Assembly (NCBI RefSeq): GCF_001534665.1
Contig: NZ_CP013920.1
Location: 632,501-696,500, forward strand
Length of the DNA stretch: 64,000 nt
From: Candidatus Arsenophonus lipoptenae
GTDB taxonomy: Bacteria > Pseudomonadota > Gammaproteobacteria > Enterobacterales > Enterobacteriaceae
Direction of reading: 5' to 3'
Positions 19,847-30,802 of the stretch are shown here, piece by piece. The first letter of the stretch is position 1. Each line of letters starts with the position of its first letter. A program made the position numbers and the translations under genes. The notes below the pieces were generated by a model. That model made no database searches. It saw only the letters and a program-made list of their open reading frames with translations, and had not been told where the DNA came from.

Positions 19847-21178
19847 TTAATTATTTTTAAAATGACGAATTAATAATGCAAAATTGAGATTTGTATTTTG
19901 AGGAATATTAATATAAACTTTATATCCATTACCTGAGGCAACTTTGATGGGTAGCTTTTTCTTATCAAATAAAGATGTTAAGGTAAATTCTATATTTCCT
20001 AAAGGTGTCATTAATTCTAAATAATCCCCAATTTTAAATTTATTTTTTACATCTACTTCTGCTAAACCATTTTTATATTGTCCAGTAAATTCACCAACAA
20101 ATTGTTGTTTATTAGAAATAGAATAACCAAATTTATAATTTTGGTATTCATCATGACTATGTTTACGTAAAAATCCCATAGTATAACCTCTATTAGCTAA
20201 CCCATCTAATTTAGTTAATAGATTAATATCGAAAGGTTTACCTATAATAGCATCGTCAATAGCTTTACGATAAACTTGAGCAGTTCGAGCACAGTAATAA
20301 AATGATTTAGTACGACCTTCAATTTTTAATGAATGAACCCCAATATCAATTAAACGTTCAATTAATTCAATTGCTCGCAAATCTTTTGAATTCATGATAT
20401 ATGTCCCATGTTCATCTTCAACAGCAGTGAAATATTCACCAGGATGCTTTGTTTCTTCAATTAAAAAAGTTTTGTCAGCAGTTTGTCCTGTACCTAATGT
20501 TAAATTAGTATTTTTTACTGATTGTGATTTTGGAATAATATTCCCTATTATATCCTCTTTTCCTTCATATACTTTATATGCCCAACGACAAACATTAGTA
20601 CATGCCCCTTGATTAGAATCACGTTTGTTGATATAATTGGATAATAAACATCTTCCAGAATAAGCCATACAAAGTGCACCATGAATGAAAACTTCCAATT
20701 CAATATTAGGTACTTTTTGATGAATTTCTTTAATTTCTTCAATTGAAAGTTCACGAGAGAGAATAATTCTTTTTAATCCTATTTTTTGCCAAAATTTTAC
20801 TGCTGCCCAATTAACAGTATTTGCTTGAACAGAAAGATGAATTTCTATTTTTGGAAATGTTTCTCGCACTAACATAATTAAACCAGGATCTGACATGATC
20901 AAAGCATCAGGTTGCATTTCAATAATTGTTGCAAGATCATAAAGGAAAGTTTTTAATTTAGAATTATGTGGTATAATGTTAACTACAACATAAAAACGTT
21001 TACCCATATTATGGGCTTCTTTAATACCATTAACTAAATTTTCATTATTAAATTCATTATTACGTACACGAAGACTGTAACGTGGTTGTCCAGCGTAAAC
21101 AGCATCAGCTCCGTAGGTAAGTGCATAACGCATATTTTTTAAGGAACCTGCAGGAGAAAGTAATTCTGGTATCAACAT
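19847..21178 (-). CDS. trhP: tRNA uridine-5 hydroxylation protein TrhP (YegQ, U32 family)
   Basis: TrhP is the prephenate-dependent, iron-sulfur route to 5-hydroxyuridine at position 34 of several tRNAs, the precursor of cmo5U. It is a peptidase family U32 protein without expected protease activity. The N-terminus PELLSPAGSLKNMRYALTYG and the segment GADAVYAGQPRYSLR are typical. Four cysteines that can bind a cluster are at residues 170, 177, 193 and 197 (GALCMAYSGRC and GACTNVCRWAYKVYE). KDLRAIELIERLIDIGVHSLKIEGR is conserved in two parts. It has 443 residues against about 453 for E. coli YegQ. UbiU/UbiV relatives are shorter, so TrhP is preferred. Confidence 0.9.
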   Translation of the reverse strand: MLIPELLSPAGSLKNMRYALTYGADAVYAGQPRYSLRVRNNEFNNENLVNGIKEAHNMGKRFYVVVNIIPHNSKLKTFLYDLATIIEMQPDALIMSDPGLIMLVRETFPKIEIHLSVQANTVNWAAVKFWQKIGLKRIILSRELSIEEIKEIHQKVPNIELEVFIHGALCMAYSGRCLLSNYINKRDSNQGACTNVCRWAYKVYEGKEDIIGNIIPKSQSVKNTNLTLGTGQTADKTFLIEETKHPGEYFTAVEDEHGTYIMNSKDLRAIELIERLIDIGVHSLKIEGRTKSFYYCARTAQVYRKAIDDAIIGKPFDINLLTKLDGLANRGYTMGFLRKHSHDEYQNYKFGYSISNKQQFVGEFTGQYKNGLAEVDVKNKFKIGDYLELMTPLGNIEFTLTSLFDKKKLPIKVASGNGYKVYINIPQNTNLNFALLIRHFKNN

Positions 21179-22409
21179 AATAAATTCTCAATATAATTGA
21201 TTAATTGCAATAAAATAATAAATCAATGAAATAATTAAATGTTATTAATAGCGATTGATGATTATATTAATAAATTATATTTTATTGTTTTTTAGAATAA
21301 AATAAATTGATGTAATAAATAGATAAATTATAAATATTAGTTTTATAGTTTGTAACTACCTTTAAAAGTTGTATACATATTATTATTTTTATTAAAAAAT
21401 TCTAAAATAATCAAAAATTATATCTATTAATTAAATAATTTATTTATGATTACTAACTATAAATAGATTATTAAAAATAATCAACTAATGTTTGTAATTT
21501 TTTATTTTAATCGATAAATATTAATAGAAATAATTTTTAAATCATTATTATTTGATTTATCAATGCAGTTATTAATTTTTATAATTAATTATCTATTAAC
21601 TATTTTATATTTATATAATTGTTTTTTATAATATAAATATTCAATAAATACCTAATACTAATTAATAGTACTAATATGTTCCTATGACTTTTAATAAAAT
21701 GATAAATTTTATTTTTAAATATTACGAATAAGTATTATGTAATATATATGATTAAAAAGTAAAAAATATTGTAAGTAAATTACAATAATTTATTATTATA
21801 ATTTTATTATTTAATGATTAAATAGCGATAAATATATATTCGTAAATATACATCAAATAATATATCATTAATGTATATTAAACTATAAATTATTAAAAAT
21901 TTAGTATTATGTAAATTAAAATAATTATTAATATTAAATAAAATATTATATAAAAAATTTATGCAATTAATGAACTTTGTTAATATGTTTATATAAAAAA
22001 TTATATTTTTATTATTATATTATAATTTAAAATTTTTTGTGGTTTATACATTTTAAATAAATAATCAATTATTAATGAAAATAATGAATTTTGATGTTTA
22101 TCTTATAAAATTTTTAAAATATATTGTTTGTAGTATTTGATAAGTTTAACTACTAAATTAATATGATAATTATATTTATATAATGTTTATCATATTATTA
22201 TAAATAATATTTATTATTTATTAATATAAATTATAAAAATCATTTTATTAACTAATTTATTAACTAATTAAGTACAATTTTTTTTAAAAAAACCATAAAA
22301 TACTATGCGATAGTAAAATTATAGTATTTTTGTTTATTAAACATATTAAATAATATTAACTTAATAAAGTTATAATTATACTTTCTTGTTATCTAGATAC
22401 AGGATTATT
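21179..22409. other. Gene-free leader region of the division and cell wall cluster
   Basis: About 1.2 kb between divergent trhP and rsmH. E. coli has mraZ immediately before rsmH, but no mraZ frame and no TGGG-type MraZ boxes are visible. The only structured element near the cluster is a ten-base inverted repeat at 22297-22330. A small tandem duplication (TTATTAACTAAT twice, around 22246-22269) is also present. Confidence 0.45.
22297..22330 (+). repeat. Inverted repeat upstream of rsmH
   Basis: AAAATACTAT (22297-22306) and ATAGTATTTT (22321-22330) are perfect inverse copies, followed by further T. As RNA this would be a hairpin with a T-tail about 80 bases before rsmH: a weak terminator, an attenuator-like element or an operator. 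It consists mostly of A/T, so a chance origin is possible. Confidence 0.3.
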
Positions 22410-23387
22410 ATGAATATAAAAATTAATAAATTTAAACATATTAGTGTCCTTCTTAATGAATCAATTAATGGATTGAATATAAAAAAGCATGGTATTTATA
22501 TTGATGGTACTTTTGGTATGGGTGGACATTCCAAATTAATTTTATCTCGTTTAGGTTGTCAAGGTAAGTTAATAGCAATAGATCGTGATCCATATTCAGT
22601 TCTTATAGGAAAAAAAATGATTACCGATTCTAGATTTACTATTAAACATATTGTTTTTTCGCAATTATATAAATGGATTGCATCAAATAAATTAATTGGC
22701 AAAATCGATGGTATGTTATTTGATCTAGGTATTTCGTCATCACAATTAGATGATCCAGAAAGAGGTTTTTCTTTTATTCATGATGGGCCATTAGATATGA
22801 GAATGGATCAAACAACAGGCATATCAGCAGCTGAATGGTTAATGAAAGCTAAGGAATTAGATATAGCATGGGTATTAAAAAATTACGGAGAAGAAAAGTT
22901 TTCAAAAAGAATTGCGAAAGCTATTGTATCTCGTAATCATAATTTATTTAAAAAACCATTAACAAGAACTAAAGAGTTAGTTGAATTAATTTTGAAAGTT
23001 ATTCCTAAAAATAAAAAATATAAACATCCAGCAAGAAGATCATTTCAGGCAATTCGTATTTATATCAATAATGAATTATTAGAAATAGTAAAAGTATTGG
23101 AAGATTCATTAAATATATTAGCACCTAAAGGACGGTTATCAATTATTAGTTTTCATTCATTAGAAGACACACTTGTTAAACATTTTATCAAGAAACATAG
23201 TCAGAAATCAAATATTCCAATAGGATTACCTTTAACTACAATACAATTAAAAAATATTAGTAATCCAATATTAAAAGTATTAGGTAAAATAAAACCAACT
23301 CCAAAAGAAATTATAGAAAATCCAAGGTCAAGGAGTGCTATTGTACGTTTTGCTGAAATAGTGGGAAAGAATAATAATTTGGAATAA
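22410..23387 (+). CDS. rsmH: 16S rRNA (cytosine-1402-N4)-methyltransferase
   Basis: Methylates N4 of C1402 in the decoding centre of 16S rRNA. The SAM motif DGTFGMGGHSKLIL, the following IAIDRDP, and DLGISSSQLDDPERGFSF are nearly identical to E. coli MraW/RsmH. GPLDMRMD, SAAEWL and SIISFHSLEDTLVKHF also match. The ATG at 22410 is chosen, five bases after AGGA. The longer reading from a TTG at 22386 has no support. It is 325 residues against 313 in E. coli and is now the first gene of the dcw cluster because mraZ is absent. Confidence 0.95.
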   Translation: MNIKINKFKHISVLLNESINGLNIKKHGIYIDGTFGMGGHSKLILSRLGCQGKLIAIDRDPYSVLIGKKMITDSRFTIKHIVFSQLYKWIASNKLIGKIDGMLFDLGISSSQLDDPERGFSFIHDGPLDMRMDQTTGISAAEWLMKAKELDIAWVLKNYGEEKFSKRIAKAIVSRNHNLFKKPLTRTKELVELILKVIPKNKKYKHPARRSFQAIRIYINNELLEIVKVLEDSLNILAPKGRLSIISFHSLEDTLVKHFIKKHSQKSNIPIGLPLTTIQLKNISNPILKVLGKIKPTPKEIIENPRSRSAIVRFAEIVGKNNNLE

Positions 23388-23394
23388 AGTAATA

Positions 23395-23712
23395 ATGAAT
23401 AATAAAAAATATAATTTAATTAAGATTGTTATTTATGATATTTTTAAGTACGGTTCAATCCCATTAATTATGATAATAGTAATTATTATATCAGCAATTT
23501 TAATTATTAAAGTCAATTATCATACAAGGTTATTAATTTTTCAAAAAAATATGATAATGGAAGAAAAAATTTTTTTAGATATAGAATGGCGTAATTTAAT
23601 TTTGGAAGAAAAGTTATTAAGCAATCCTAATCGGATTAAATATATTTCGATAGAAAAATTACATATGATTAATGTAGATCCAATTGAAGAGCATGTTGTA
23701 ATTGCAAAATAG
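23395..23712 (+). CDS. ftsL: Cell division protein FtsL
   Basis: Small bitopic membrane protein that joins FtsB and FtsQ and helps activate FtsW-FtsI at the septum. A cytoplasmic N-terminus of about 20 residues is followed by one hydrophobic segment (roughly residues 21-41, SIPLIMIIVIIISAILII). A periplasmic helix with the W-R-L-E spacing typical of FtsL (DIEWRNLILEEKLLS) and a short tail IEEHVVIAK come next. It has 105 residues against 121 in E. coli. The sequence is poorly conserved, as is usual for FtsL; position between rsmH and ftsI decides the call. Confidence 0.88.
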   Translation: MNNKKYNLIKIVIYDIFKYGSIPLIMIIVIIISAILIIKVNYHTRLLIFQKNMIMEEKIFLDIEWRNLILEEKLLSNPNRIKYISIEKLHMINVDPIEEHVVIAK

Positions 23713-23739
23713 CTATTAGTACAATTAAATAAGTTAAAT

Positions 23740-25524
23740 ATGTTTAAAAAAAATATTAATCTCGCTCGATTAAGATATAATAAAAAAAGATATGAAGGAA
23801 AAGTAAGCTATATTAGCTGGCGTTTTTTTACGTTATGCGTAAGTATAGTAATGTCTTTAATTATTCTTATCATTCGTGTAACCTACTTACAACTTATTAA
23901 TCCTGAAGAATTTATTAGAAAAAGTGATATGCGTTCTCTTCGTATCCAGAAAGAATTAGTTTCACGAGGCATGATAATTGATCGTAAAGGACGTTATTTA
24001 GCAGTAAGTGTCCCAGTTTATGCTATTTGGGCTGATCCAAAAATTATTTATAAAAATAGTGAATTAAATAATGATGAACGTTGGCAAGCATTAGCAAATC
24101 AATTAAAAATACCATTAGAAGAAGTAAATAATAAAATTAGTATTAATCCTAATAGTAGATTTGTCTATTTAGCCCGTCATGTCAATTTAGATGTTGGTGA
24201 ATATATTAATAAGTTAAAAATAAGAGGTATTTATTTACGTAAAGAGTTTCGTCGATATTATCCATCTGGTCCAATAACTGCTCATTTAATTGGTATTACT
24301 GATATTGATGGCCAAGGCATTGAAGGTATTGAAAAAAGTTTTGATAGTTTATTAACTGGTATCCCAGGACAAAAAGTAGTACGTAAAGATCGTTATGGAA
24401 GAATTATTGAAAATATTTCCTCAATTGATAGTAAGATTGCTCATAATTTAATATTAAGTATTGATGAGCGTATACAATCAATTGTATATCGTGAATTAAC
24501 TCGAGGTGTAATAAAAAATAAAGCTGAATCTGGTACTGCTATTTTAATAGATATAGATTCTGGTGAAATATTAGCAATGGTCAATAGTCCATCATATAAT
24601 CCAAATAATCTTACTGATATCACAATGCAAGCTATACGCAACCGTGCAATTACAGATGTATTTGAACCTGGTTCAACTGTTAAACCAATGGTAATTATTA
24701 GTGCTTTAAATAATGGAATTATCCAAGCTAATAGTGTATTAAATACTGATCCTTATATGATAAATAAACATGAAATCAAAGACGTAGCACAATATGATAA
24801 ATTATCTATTACTGGTATTTTACAAAAGTCAAGTAATGTTGGCGTTTCTAAATTAGCATTATCTATGCCTGAAGATGAGTTAATTAATGTTTATTCTAGA
24901 TTTGGTTTAGGTAAACCAACAAATTTAGGATTAATTGGAGAAAGTAGTGGTGTATTTCCTAATAAAAAAATGCATTGGTCTAAATTTGAAAGAGCTACTT
25001 TTTCTTTTGGTTATGGATTAATGGTAACACCATTACAGTTAGCACGAGTTTATGCAACAATTGGTAGTTTTGGTATTTACCGACCTTTATCAATTAAAAA
25101 AGTACATCTACCTGTGTCAGGTATTCGTATTTTTCCAGAAAAAATTATGCGAACAGTGGTTAATATGATGGAAAGTGTTGCATTACCTGGTGGTGTTGGT
25201 GCTTTAGCTGCAATTAAGGGTTATCGAATAGCAATTAAAACAGGTACAGTAAAAAAGGTTGGTAATCATGGTCATTATATTAAGCAATATGTTGCTTATA
25301 CAGCTGGAATAGCACCAGCAAGTAATCCTAAATATACTCTAGTTGTTATTATTAATGAACCTAGTGCTGGTAAATATTACGGTGGTTCTATTTCTGCACC
25401 TATATTTGGAAATATTATGCGAGATGTTTTGCATTTAATGCATATAACACCTGATGCATTCTCTTCTTTTAAGAATGAACTAGTAAGTAAAAATATACAA
25501 GAGGATAAACGTGACAAATCGTAA
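23740..25524 (+). CDS. ftsI: Septal peptidoglycan transpeptidase FtsI (penicillin-binding protein 3)
   Basis: Cross-links peptidoglycan at the division septum together with FtsW. A single N-terminal membrane anchor (about residues 29-47) precedes the PBP dimerisation domain (MRSLRIQKELVSRGMIIDRKG in two conserved parts) and the transpeptidase domain. Catalytic motifs are complete: S312-TVK within EPGSTVKP, SSN at 364-366 and KTGT at 500-503. It has 594 residues against 588 in E. coli. FFRRYYPSG-like FRRYYPSGP and GIEGIEKSFD are also conserved. The last 14 bases overlap murE. Confidence 0.97.
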   Translation: MFKKNINLARLRYNKKRYEGKVSYISWRFFTLCVSIVMSLIILIIRVTYLQLINPEEFIRKSDMRSLRIQKELVSRGMIIDRKGRYLAVSVPVYAIWADPKIIYKNSELNNDERWQALANQLKIPLEEVNNKISINPNSRFVYLARHVNLDVGEYINKLKIRGIYLRKEFRRYYPSGPITAHLIGITDIDGQGIEGIEKSFDSLLTGIPGQKVVRKDRYGRIIENISSIDSKIAHNLILSIDERIQSIVYRELTRGVIKNKAESGTAILIDIDSGEILAMVNSPSYNPNNLTDITMQAIRNRAITDVFEPGSTVKPMVIISALNNGIIQANSVLNTDPYMINKHEIKDVAQYDKLSITGILQKSSNVGVSKLALSMPEDELINVYSRFGLGKPTNLGLIGESSGVFPNKKMHWSKFERATFSFGYGLMVTPLQLARVYATIGSFGIYRPLSIKKVHLPVSGIRIFPEKIMRTVVNMMESVALPGGVGALAAIKGYRIAIKTGTVKKVGNHGHYIKQYVAYTAGIAPASNPKYTLVVIINEPSAGKYYGGSISAPIFGNIMRDVLHLMHITPDAFSSFKNELVSKNIQEDKRDKS

Positions 25525-27001
25525 TTTACACGATTTACTTATACCATTAGGTATTAACGCACCATATAAAGAATTACGAGAAATGAAGCTAGATAGTCGC
25601 AAGGTATTATCAGGAGATTTATTTCTAGCAATAGAAGGATATCAAATAGATGGACGACAATATATTTCTGATGCATTAATAAAAGGTGCTTCAGCTATCA
25701 TTTCTGATGTACAAAAAGAAAAAGAATCTGGAACTATTCAATATCTTCATAATAATGTCCCAATAGTTTATATAAAAAATTTAAAACATCAATTATCATA
25801 TTTAGCAGGATTATTTTATCAACATCCAGCAACACAATTAAGATTAATTGGTGTCACAGGAACTAATGGTAAAACTACTATTACTCAATTAATTGCTCAA
25901 TGGGCACAGGCAATGGGAGAAGTTAGTGGTGTAATAGGCACTCTTGGTAATGGAATGTTAGAACAACTAATTCATAGTGAGAACACTACTGATTCAGCAG
26001 TTGATATTCAATATCAATTGAGGTTATTACTTGATAATAGAGCTACTCTAGTAGCTATGGAAATTTCATCTCATAGTTTAATACAAAGTCGTGTTTACTC
26101 TATCCCATTTGATGCTGTTGTATTCACTAATTTAGGTTATGATCACTTAGATTATCATGGTAACTTGGAAAATTATATAGCATCAAAATGGTTATTATTT
26201 TCAACTCATAAATCTGATAAACAAATTATTAATGTGGATGATAATATTGGTTTACAATGGCTTAATAGATTACCTAATTCATGTGCTGTTTCTATAAAAA
26301 ATAGAATACCTAATAATTGGAAAGGTTATTGGATTTCAGTAGATAAAGTTAATTATCATGATTATAAAACAACTATCTCATTTAATTCTATATGGGGAAC
26401 AGGTATATTAAAAAGCCCACTTATAGGATCTTTTAATGTAAGCAATATAATGTTAGCTATGGCAACATTATTAATGATGGGATATCCATTAAATTTGGTA
26501 ATAAAATCATCGTATTATTTAAAACCAATTTGTGGAAGAATGGAAATTTTCACTTCATTTGGACAACCAACTGTTATTGTCGATTATGCACATAATCCTA
26601 ATGCACTTAAAAAAGCATTGATAGCACTCCGTTTTCATTGTCGTAGTAAGTTATGGTGTGTATTTGGTTGTGGTGGTGATCGAGATAAGACAAAACGTTC
26701 TTTAATGGGGAGAATAGCTGAGCAATATGCTGATGTTGTAATATTAACTGATGATAACCCTCGTAGTGAAAAATCAAAAGTTATTATGCATGATATTTTA
26801 AGTGGTTTTATTAATTCAGATCGAACAATATTAATTGCTAGTAGAATGGAAGCTATTACTAGTGCAATCTTGCATGCAAATGCTGATGATATTATATTAA
26901 TTTCTGGTAAAGGTCATGAAAGATATCAAATTATTGGTAATAATAAGTTAAATTATTCTGATCAGTTAACTGTAGCCAAGTTATTAGGAATAATTAAATG
27001 A
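25511..27001 (+). CDS. murE: UDP-MurNAc-L-Ala-D-Glu:meso-diaminopimelate ligase
   Basis: Adds meso-diaminopimelate as the third residue of the peptidoglycan stem. The ATP loop GVTGTNGKTT spans residues 114-123, followed by MEISSHSL and DHLDYHG. The DNPRSE motif that selects diaminopimelate over lysine is present, so this is the Gram-negative type. It has 496 residues (E. coli 495). It starts with GTG inside the 3' end of ftsI and its stop overlaps the murF ATG, indicating translational coupling. Confidence 0.97.
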   Translation: MTNRNLHDLLIPLGINAPYKELREMKLDSRKVLSGDLFLAIEGYQIDGRQYISDALIKGASAIISDVQKEKESGTIQYLHNNVPIVYIKNLKHQLSYLAGLFYQHPATQLRLIGVTGTNGKTTITQLIAQWAQAMGEVSGVIGTLGNGMLEQLIHSENTTDSAVDIQYQLRLLLDNRATLVAMEISSHSLIQSRVYSIPFDAVVFTNLGYDHLDYHGNLENYIASKWLLFSTHKSDKQIINVDDNIGLQWLNRLPNSCAVSIKNRIPNNWKGYWISVDKVNYHDYKTTISFNSIWGTGILKSPLIGSFNVSNIMLAMATLLMMGYPLNLVIKSSYYLKPICGRMEIFTSFGQPTVIVDYAHNPNALKKALIALRFHCRSKLWCVFGCGGDRDKTKRSLMGRIAEQYADVVILTDDNPRSEKSKVIMHDILSGFINSDRTILIASRMEAITSAILHANADDIILISGKGHERYQIIGNNKLNYSDQLTVAKLLGIIK

Positions 27002-28380
27002 TTTCAATATCAATTAAACAATTGTTGTCTATAACAAAAGGAGTATTATATTCAACAAATGAACAACATGATCTTAATCTATGTATTAATACAATAATAA
27101 TAAATAGCCGACAGCATTCTATTAATAGTTTATTTATTGCTTTAAAAGGTAATTTTTTTGATGGCCATAGTTTTGTTAAAGAAGCTATTTCTAATGGTAC
27201 TATTATATTATTAGTTGAAAAATGGTTAAATATTAAATGTCCACAAATTATTGTTAATGATACATATTTAGCAATGGGTAAATTAGCTGCTTGGATTAGA
27301 TCACAAAGTAGTGCTCAAGTTATTGGGATAACTGGTTCTTCAGGTAAAACATCAGTGAAAGAGATGGTATCGAATATTTTATCTCAATTAGGTATGACAT
27401 TATTTACTAAAGGTAATTTTAATAATAAAATTGGTGTACCGTTGACGTTATTTCGTTTAACTGAAAAGTATAATTATATAGTTGTTGAAATTGGAGCTAA
27501 TCATTTTCATGAAATTGAATACATAACTAATATAGTTAAACCTAATAGTGTTTTAATAAATAATTTATATTCTGCTCATCTTGAAGGTTTTGGTTCATTA
27601 AATGGTGTTGCTAAAGCAAAAGGTGAAATTTTGTATGGATTATCAAAAAAAGGAACAGTAGTTATTAATTTAGATAGCCATAATTGGAAGACTTGGAGCT
27701 CTTATATTAATGAAGAACAAATTATTTGGTGGTTTTCTTTAAGACAACAAAAATATGCTAATTTTTATGCTAAAAATATAGTTATGCAATCAATAGGTAG
27801 CGAATTTGAATTACACACTCCTTTTGGGTTTATTTTAATATCTTTGTCTTTACCAGGCATCCATAATATTGCTAATGCAATAGCTGCTAGCGCATTAGCA
27901 ATATCAGTTGGTGCAACTATTGAACAAGTAAGTTATGGTTTAGCTCAAGTTAAACCTATATTTGGTCGGTTATATCCTATTTATTTAACCCCTAGTAAAT
28001 TAATTTTAGATGATACTTATAATTCTAATGTCGGTTCTATGGTTGCTGCTATTGATGTTTTATCTAACATGCCAGGATATCGTATTTTGGTTGTAGGTGA
28101 CATGAATGAATTAGGTAATAAAAGTTTAAAATTTCATTTTGAAATTGGAGTAAATATTAAACATAAACAAATTAATCAAGTTTTAAGTATCGGTCAATAT
28201 AGTTATTTAATCAGTCAATATAGTAAATATGGTGAACATTTTATTTCTAAAAAGAAATTAATTGAACGATTAATTTTATTAATACAAGAATATGAGATTA
28301 TCTCAGTATTAATTAAAGGATCTCGTAGTACAGCTATGGAAGAAATTGTGCATTCCTTACAGGAATATTTTTTATGTTAG
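26998..28380 (+). CDS. murF: UDP-MurNAc-tripeptide:D-Ala-D-Ala ligase
   Basis: Completes the UDP-MurNAc pentapeptide by adding D-Ala-D-Ala made by DdlB. The ATP-binding motif [14 protein letters not shown], the [13 protein letters not shown] segment and [15 protein letters not shown] are characteristic. [21 protein letters not shown] and [12 protein letters not shown] close the family pattern. It has 460 residues against 452 in E. coli. The start codon shares four bases with murE and the 3' end overlaps mraY by seven. Confidence 0.96.
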   Translation: MISISIKQLLSITKGVLYSTNEQHDLNLCINTIIINSRQHSINSLFIALKGNFFDGHSFVKEAISNGTIILLVEKWLNIKCPQIIVNDTYLAMGKLAAWIRSQSSAQVIGITGSSGKTSVKEMVSNILSQLGMTLFTKGNFNNKIGVPLTLFRLTEKYNYIVVEIGANHFHEIEYITNIVKPNSVLINNLYSAHLEGFGSLNGVAKAKGEILYGLSKKGTVVINLDSHNWKTWSSYINEEQIIWWFSLRQQKYANFYAKNIVMQSIGSEFELHTPFGFILISLSLPGIHNIANAIAASALAISVGATIEQVSYGLAQVKPIFGRLYPIYLTPSKLILDDTYNSNVGSMVAAIDVLSNMPGYRILVVGDMNELGNKSLKFHFEIGVNIKHKQINQVLSIGQYSYLISQYSKYGEHFISKKKLIERLILLIQEYEIISVLIKGSRSTAMEEIVHSLQEYFLC

Positions 28381-29456
28381 TATTATTAGCAGAATATTTA
28401 ACAGAATATTTTTCTGGTTTTAATCTTTTTTTTTATTTGACATTCAGAGCTATTATTAGTTTGTTGACTGCTCTGATTATTGGTTTGTTGATGGGTCCTT
28501 ATTTAATTTCCTATTTACAAAGATTACAAATAGGTCAAATTGTACGTGTAGAAGGTCCTAAATCACATTTTAGCAAATGTGGTACCCCTACTATGGGTGG
28601 TGTACTTATTTTGTTTTCTATTGTTATTTCTATAATTTTATGGGCACGATTAAATAATCCTTATGTTTGGGGTGTTCTAGTAATTTTATTAGGTTATGGT
28701 ATTATTGGTTTTATTGATGATTATCGTAAAATAATAAATAGAAATTCTAGAGGATTAGTTGCGCATTGGAAATATTTTTGGCAATCTATTTTAGCTTTAG
28801 GTATATCCTATATTTTATATAGTACAGGTAAATGTACTGTAGTTACTCAATTAGTATTACCATTTTTTAAAGATGTTATACCTCAGCTTGGTATAATATA
28901 TATTTTTTTGGCTTATTTTGTTATTGTAGGCACTAGTAATGCAGTTAATTTAACTGATGGATTAGATGGTTTAGCTATTATGCCAACTATTTTTATTGCA
29001 GCTGGATTTGCATTAGTTGCTTGGATAACAAGTAATGTTAATTTTGCTAATTATTTAAAAATCCCCTATATCAATTATGCAGGTGAATTAGTGATAGTTT
29101 GCACTGCAATTGTTGGTGCTGGATTAGGATTTTTATGGTTTAACACTTATCCGGCACAAGTTTTTATGGGTGATGTTGGTTCTTTATCATTAGGTGGTGC
29201 ACTTGGAATAATTTCTGTTTTATTACGTCAAGAATTTTTATTATTGATTATGGGTGGTGTATTTGTTGTTGAAGCTTTATCTGTAATTTTACAAATAAGC
29301 TTATTTAAATTACGCGGTCAACGTATTTTTCGAATGGCACCGATTCATCATCACTATGAATTAAAAGGATGTCCTGAACCTAGAGTTATTGTGCGTTTTT
29401 GGATTATTTCTTTAATGTTAGTATTAATTGGATTGATAACATTAAAGGTACGTTAA
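28374..29456 (+). CDS. mraY: Phospho-MurNAc-pentapeptide transferase MraY
   Basis: Integral membrane enzyme that transfers phospho-MurNAc-pentapeptide onto undecaprenyl phosphate, forming lipid I. It has 360 residues, exactly the E. coli length, with about ten hydrophobic segments. Conserved loops are intact: [42 protein letters not shown] (the magnesium site aspartates) and [15 protein letters not shown]. The [11 protein letters not shown] histidine motif is also present. It is one of the best conserved proteins in the cluster. Confidence 0.98.
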   Translation: MLVLLAEYLTEYFSGFNLFFYLTFRAIISLLTALIIGLLMGPYLISYLQRLQIGQIVRVEGPKSHFSKCGTPTMGGVLILFSIVISIILWARLNNPYVWGVLVILLGYGIIGFIDDYRKIINRNSRGLVAHWKYFWQSILALGISYILYSTGKCTVVTQLVLPFFKDVIPQLGIIYIFLAYFVIVGTSNAVNLTDGLDGLAIMPTIFIAAGFALVAWITSNVNFANYLKIPYINYAGELVIVCTAIVGAGLGFLWFNTYPAQVFMGDVGSLSLGGALGIISVLLRQEFLLLIMGGVFVVEALSVILQISLFKLRGQRIFRMAPIHHHYELKGCPEPRVIVRFWIISLMLVLIGLITLKVR

Positions 29457-29458
29457 TA

Positions 29459-30775
29459 ATGGTAATTTATTATAATAAAAAAATTGTCATAGTTGGTTTA
29501 GGTAAGACAGGTCTTTCTTGTGTTAATTTCTTTTTATCTCATAAAATTATTCCATTTGTAATGGATACAAGAAAAATACCACCAGGTAAATATGAATTAC
29601 CTTCAAAAGTAATGTATCATTATGGTAGTTGGAATCTTGAATGGTTAACAACAGCAGATTTAATTGTAATTAGTCCTGGTATTTCTTTAATTGCCCCAGA
29701 TCCAGAATTAAAAGTAGCAATTGATAAAGGTATTGAAATTGTTGGTGATATTGAACTTTTTTGTCGTGAAGTAAAAAAGCCAATTATTGCTATCACTGGT
29801 TCTAATGGTAAAAGTACAGTTACATCACTAGTTGCTGAAATGGCAAAAAAAGCTAATTTTAAAGTAGCAGTTGGTGGGAATATTGGAATACCTGTTTTAA
29901 CGTTATTAAAAAATGATTATGATTTATATGTATTAGAACTATCTAGTTTTCAACTTGAAACTATATTTAGTTTAAAAGCTGAAGTAGCAACTATATTAAA
30001 TATAACAGAAGATCATATGGATCGTTATCCTCAAGGTTTTGAACAATATCGTATGATGAAATTAAGAATTTATAATGATGCTAAAGTATGTATTGTAAAC
30101 AAACAAGACCCGACAATATGGCCATTAAATGGTTTTGATGAACGTTGTATTAGTTTTGATATTAATGATGGAGATTATCAATTAAATACTTTTTCTAAAG
30201 AATTAGAAATATTAGGACAATCTATTATTGATACAGACAAACTACGGTTAATTGGGCAACATAATCATCTTAATGCAGTTGTAGCGTTAGCTTTAGCTGA
30301 TGCAGTAAATATTCCAAGAAAAGCAAGCATAGCTGCATTAACTCAATATATTGGGTTACCTCATCGTTTTCAAATAGTACATCAACATTTAGGAATTAAA
30401 TGGATTAATGATTCTAAATCAACTAATGTTGGAAGTACTATAGCTGCTTTAAAAAGCTTAGAAATTTCTGGTATGATTTATTTATTATTAGGTGGAGATG
30501 GAAAATCAATAGATTTTTCATCACTAAAATCCTATATTTCAGCAAAAAATATTCAATTATTTTGTTTTGGACGTGATCGTAATCAATTGGCAAAATTAAA
30601 AGAAAATAGCTTTATATTAAATACTATGGAAGAGTGTTTACACGTTATAGTTACTAAATTAAAAGCAGGTGATGTAGTTTTGCTTTCCCCAGCTTGTGCT
30701 AGTTTGGATCAATTTTATAATTTTGAGGATAGAGGTGAACAATTTATTAAATTAGCAAAAGAGTTATGTGATTAA
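29459..30775 (+). CDS. murD: UDP-MurNAc-L-Ala:D-glutamate ligase
   Basis: Adds D-glutamate, supplied by MurI, to UDP-MurNAc-L-alanine. The ATP-binding loop [18 protein letters not shown], the GGNIGIPVL segment, [12 protein letters not shown] and DHMDRYP are all present. [11 protein letters not shown] and [12 protein letters not shown] follow. The ATG at 29459, two bases after the mraY stop, gives 438 residues, identical to E. coli length. An upstream in-frame start inside mraY was rejected. Confidence 0.97.
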   Translation: MVIYYNKKIVIVGLGKTGLSCVNFFLSHKIIPFVMDTRKIPPGKYELPSKVMYHYGSWNLEWLTTADLIVISPGISLIAPDPELKVAIDKGIEIVGDIELFCREVKKPIIAITGSNGKSTVTSLVAEMAKKANFKVAVGGNIGIPVLTLLKNDYDLYVLELSSFQLETIFSLKAEVATILNITEDHMDRYPQGFEQYRMMKLRIYNDAKVCIVNKQDPTIWPLNGFDERCISFDINDGDYQLNTFSKELEILGQSIIDTDKLRLIGQHNHLNAVVALALADAVNIPRKASIAALTQYIGLPHRFQIVHQHLGIKWINDSKSTNVGSTIAALKSLEISGMIYLLLGGDGKSIDFSSLKSYISAKNIQLFCFGRDRNQLAKLKENSFILNTMEECLHVIVTKLKAGDVVLLSPACASLDQFYNFEDRGEQFIKLAKELCD

Positions 30776-30802
30776 GATATTAAATTTAAAAGGTGTAAAA
30801 AT

